A stretch of DNA of 5,477 bases from contig JACRFM010000057.1 of NCBI GenBank assembly GCA_016234305.1, positions 1 through 5,477 on the forward strand, written 5' to 3'. Under the pieces are notes generated by a model, which saw only the letters and a list, made by a program, of their open reading frames with translations, was not told where the DNA came from and did no database searches. The translations under genes were made by a program, and so were the position numbers. This document shows positions 4,342 through 5,477 of the stretch, one piece after another. The stretch comes from Candidatus Kerfeldbacteria bacterium (lineage in GTDB: Bacteria > Patescibacteriota > Patescibacteriia > Veblenbacterales > UBA10138). The first letter of the stretch is position 1; every line of letters starts with the position of its first letter.

Positions 4342-5477
4342 ATGTCCGGTAAGTCACGTATTCTTTGGTCTGCCAGTCAAATGCCAGTCTTAGGGCAAAT
4401 TGCTCTTGAATTTGCGCGCTCGCGGCCTTTTCAAAATGTTAAAATTTCCGTCTGCCTTCATGTTACGGCCGAAACAGCCAATTTAGTGTTGGCTCTTAAG
4501 CAGGGCGGGGCGCAGGTGAGTTTATCAGCTTCAAATCCTTTGTCTACGCAGGCCGAGGTGGTGCAAAGTTTGAAAAAAGATTTTCACGTAGCTGTTTACG
4601 CCCAGCGCGGTGTGGATAATAAGCAATATTATCAGCAGATTCGCGAGTGTTTAAAACTAGGGCCGAATTTAACCGTGGACGACGGGGCTGACTTGGTGAC
4701 TTATATTCACACTAAAAGCAAAGGATTATTAAAAAAAGTTTGGGGCGGCACTGAGGAAACTACCACCGGTGTGGCACGGCTTAAAATAATGGCCCAAAAA
4801 CAGCAGCTTAAATATCCCATCATTGCCGTGAATTCAGCTTTAACTAAACACATGTTTGATAATCGCTACGGCACCGGCCAATCTACCATTGACGGCATCC
4901 TGCGCGCCACTAATATTTTGCTGGCCGGAAAAGTAGTGGTGGTAGCAGGTTATGGCTGGTGCGGACGCGGTGTGGCCGCTAGGGCTCGTGGCATGGGCAG
5001 CCGGGTTATTATTACTGAAGTTAATCCAGTGCGGGCCTTAGAAGCTCTGATGGATGGTTATCAAGTTATGACTATGTTAGAAGCAGCGCGCCAGGGCGAG
5101 ATATTTATTACCACTACTGGCAATACTGATATTATTACTAAAAATCATTTTAAACTTATGAAGTCCGGCGTGATTTTGGCCAATGCCGGACATTTTAATG
5201 ACGAAATAAATATTAAGAATTTGCAAAACCTGTCAGTGTCGGTAAAAGAGGTAAGGGATAATATGGAGGAATATATTTTGTCAGGTGGCAAGAGAGTTTA
5301 TTTGCTGGGGCAGGGGCGACTGGTTAATTTGGCCGCGGCTGAAGGCCATCCGGCCAGCGTGATGGATATGTCGTTTGCCAATCAGGCCTTAAGTTTGGAA
5401 TATTTAGTGCGCCATAAAAGCGAACTCAAGCCGGCAGTTTATCCTGTGCCTGAGAAAATTGACCTGGCCATTGCCGA
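4342..5477 (+). CDS. ahcY: S-adenosylhomocysteinase, archaeal/Thermotoga type, 3' end outside window
   Basis: Residues 1-378 of an NAD-dependent cytoplasmic enzyme that splits S-adenosylhomocysteine into adenosine and homocysteine, clearing the inhibitor left by SAM methyltransferases. Substrate residues are present: His40, Thr42 and Glu44 (CLHVTAET), Asp114 (VDDGADL), Glu138/Glu139 (EETTTG), Asn164, Lys169, Asp173, Asn174, His284 (NAGHF) and His336 (EGHP). The Rossmann motif is GYGWCG (203-208) with Glu226 closing the fold. The frame is intact throughout. The motifs YGTGQS and GYGWCGRG, and the short length (about 415 residues expected in full), place it in the archaeal/Thermotoga branch. 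A cysteine found in the human enzyme (Cys195) is Thr178 here, as in that branch. Methanogen members of this branch have been reported to prefer S-inosylhomocysteine, so the exact substrate is open. The start follows a heptad array and has no Shine-Dalgarno sequence. Confidence 0.93.
   Translation, partial: MSGKSRILWSASQMPVLGQIALEFARSRPFQNVKISVCLHVTAETANLVLALKQGGAQVSLSASNPLSTQAEVVQSLKKDFHVAVYAQRGVDNKQYYQQIRECLKLGPNLTVDDGADLVTYIHTKSKGLLKKVWGGTEETTTGVARLKIMAQKQQLKYPIIAVNSALTKHMFDNRYGTGQSTIDGILRATNILLAGKVVVVAGYGWCGRGVAARARGMGSRVIITEVNPVRALEALMDGYQVMTMLEAARQGEIFITTTGNTDIITKNHFKLMKSGVILANAGHFNDEINIKNLQNLSVSVKEVRDNMEEYILSGGKRVYLLGQGRLVNLAAAEGHPASVMDMSFANQALSLEYLVRHKSELKPAVYPVPEKIDLAIA

Overview
The window looks like a piece of a bacterial chromosome from an uncultivated lineage, most plausibly a Patescibacteria/CPR member. 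This is an inference: nothing in the window (no rRNA or ribosomal protein) settles the taxonomy. The reasons are the mix of genes (a GT-C membrane glycosyltransferase, lineage-specific membrane proteins, a stand-alone WbuC cupin and a HIT hydrolase), the lack of convincing Shine-Dalgarno sequences, and intergenic spacers built of short degenerate repeats. All recognisable genes read on the + strand.

Layout. 1-61: the last 19 codons of an unrecognised gene, followed by a clean rho-independent terminator (88-120). 121-396: non-coding, holding a palindromic MITE-like element (142-253), a nine-unit 7-bp tandem array (308-370) and an extended -10 promoter (381-389) that would give an almost leaderless mRNA. 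397-2010: a 537-residue multi-pass membrane protein of the GT39/PMT-like GT-C class. 2011-2441: non-coding, holding two heptad units, a nested palindrome (2077-2219) and a 22-nt inverted repeat (2286-2429) whose right arm carries the extended -10 box of the next gene. 2442-2993 and 2981-3259: two overlapping genes for unrecognised membrane proteins. 3322-3804: a WbuC-type cupin. 3879-4307: a HIT-family hydrolase with a CxxC zinc motif. 4342 to the window end: S-adenosylhomocysteinase of the short archaeal/Thermotoga type, cut off by the window about 35-45 residues before its expected C-terminus.

How the genes fit together. The first three full genes form a cell-envelope group: a lipid-linked-sugar glycosyltransferase, a membrane-anchored exported domain and a small three-helix membrane protein. 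The last three are probably co-transcribed from a promoter embedded in the 3' end of the small membrane gene (TGGTATAAT, 3220-3228). HIT and SAH hydrolase both act on adenosine-containing substrates, so a nucleoside/methyl-cycle clean-up role is plausible for that pair. WbuC is usually linked to surface polysaccharide loci and ties this group loosely back to the envelope genes.

The most unusual signal is non-coding. Every intergenic space next to a gene here is made partly of tandem 7-bp degenerate units. One class has consensus NNNNTTC (308-370, with an echo at 3199-3219). The other has consensus NNATTTT (2008-2021, 3275-3316, 3806-3876, 4305-4339). Three of the AT-rich arrays end 2-5 bases before a start codon, and two begin exactly on the preceding stop codon.
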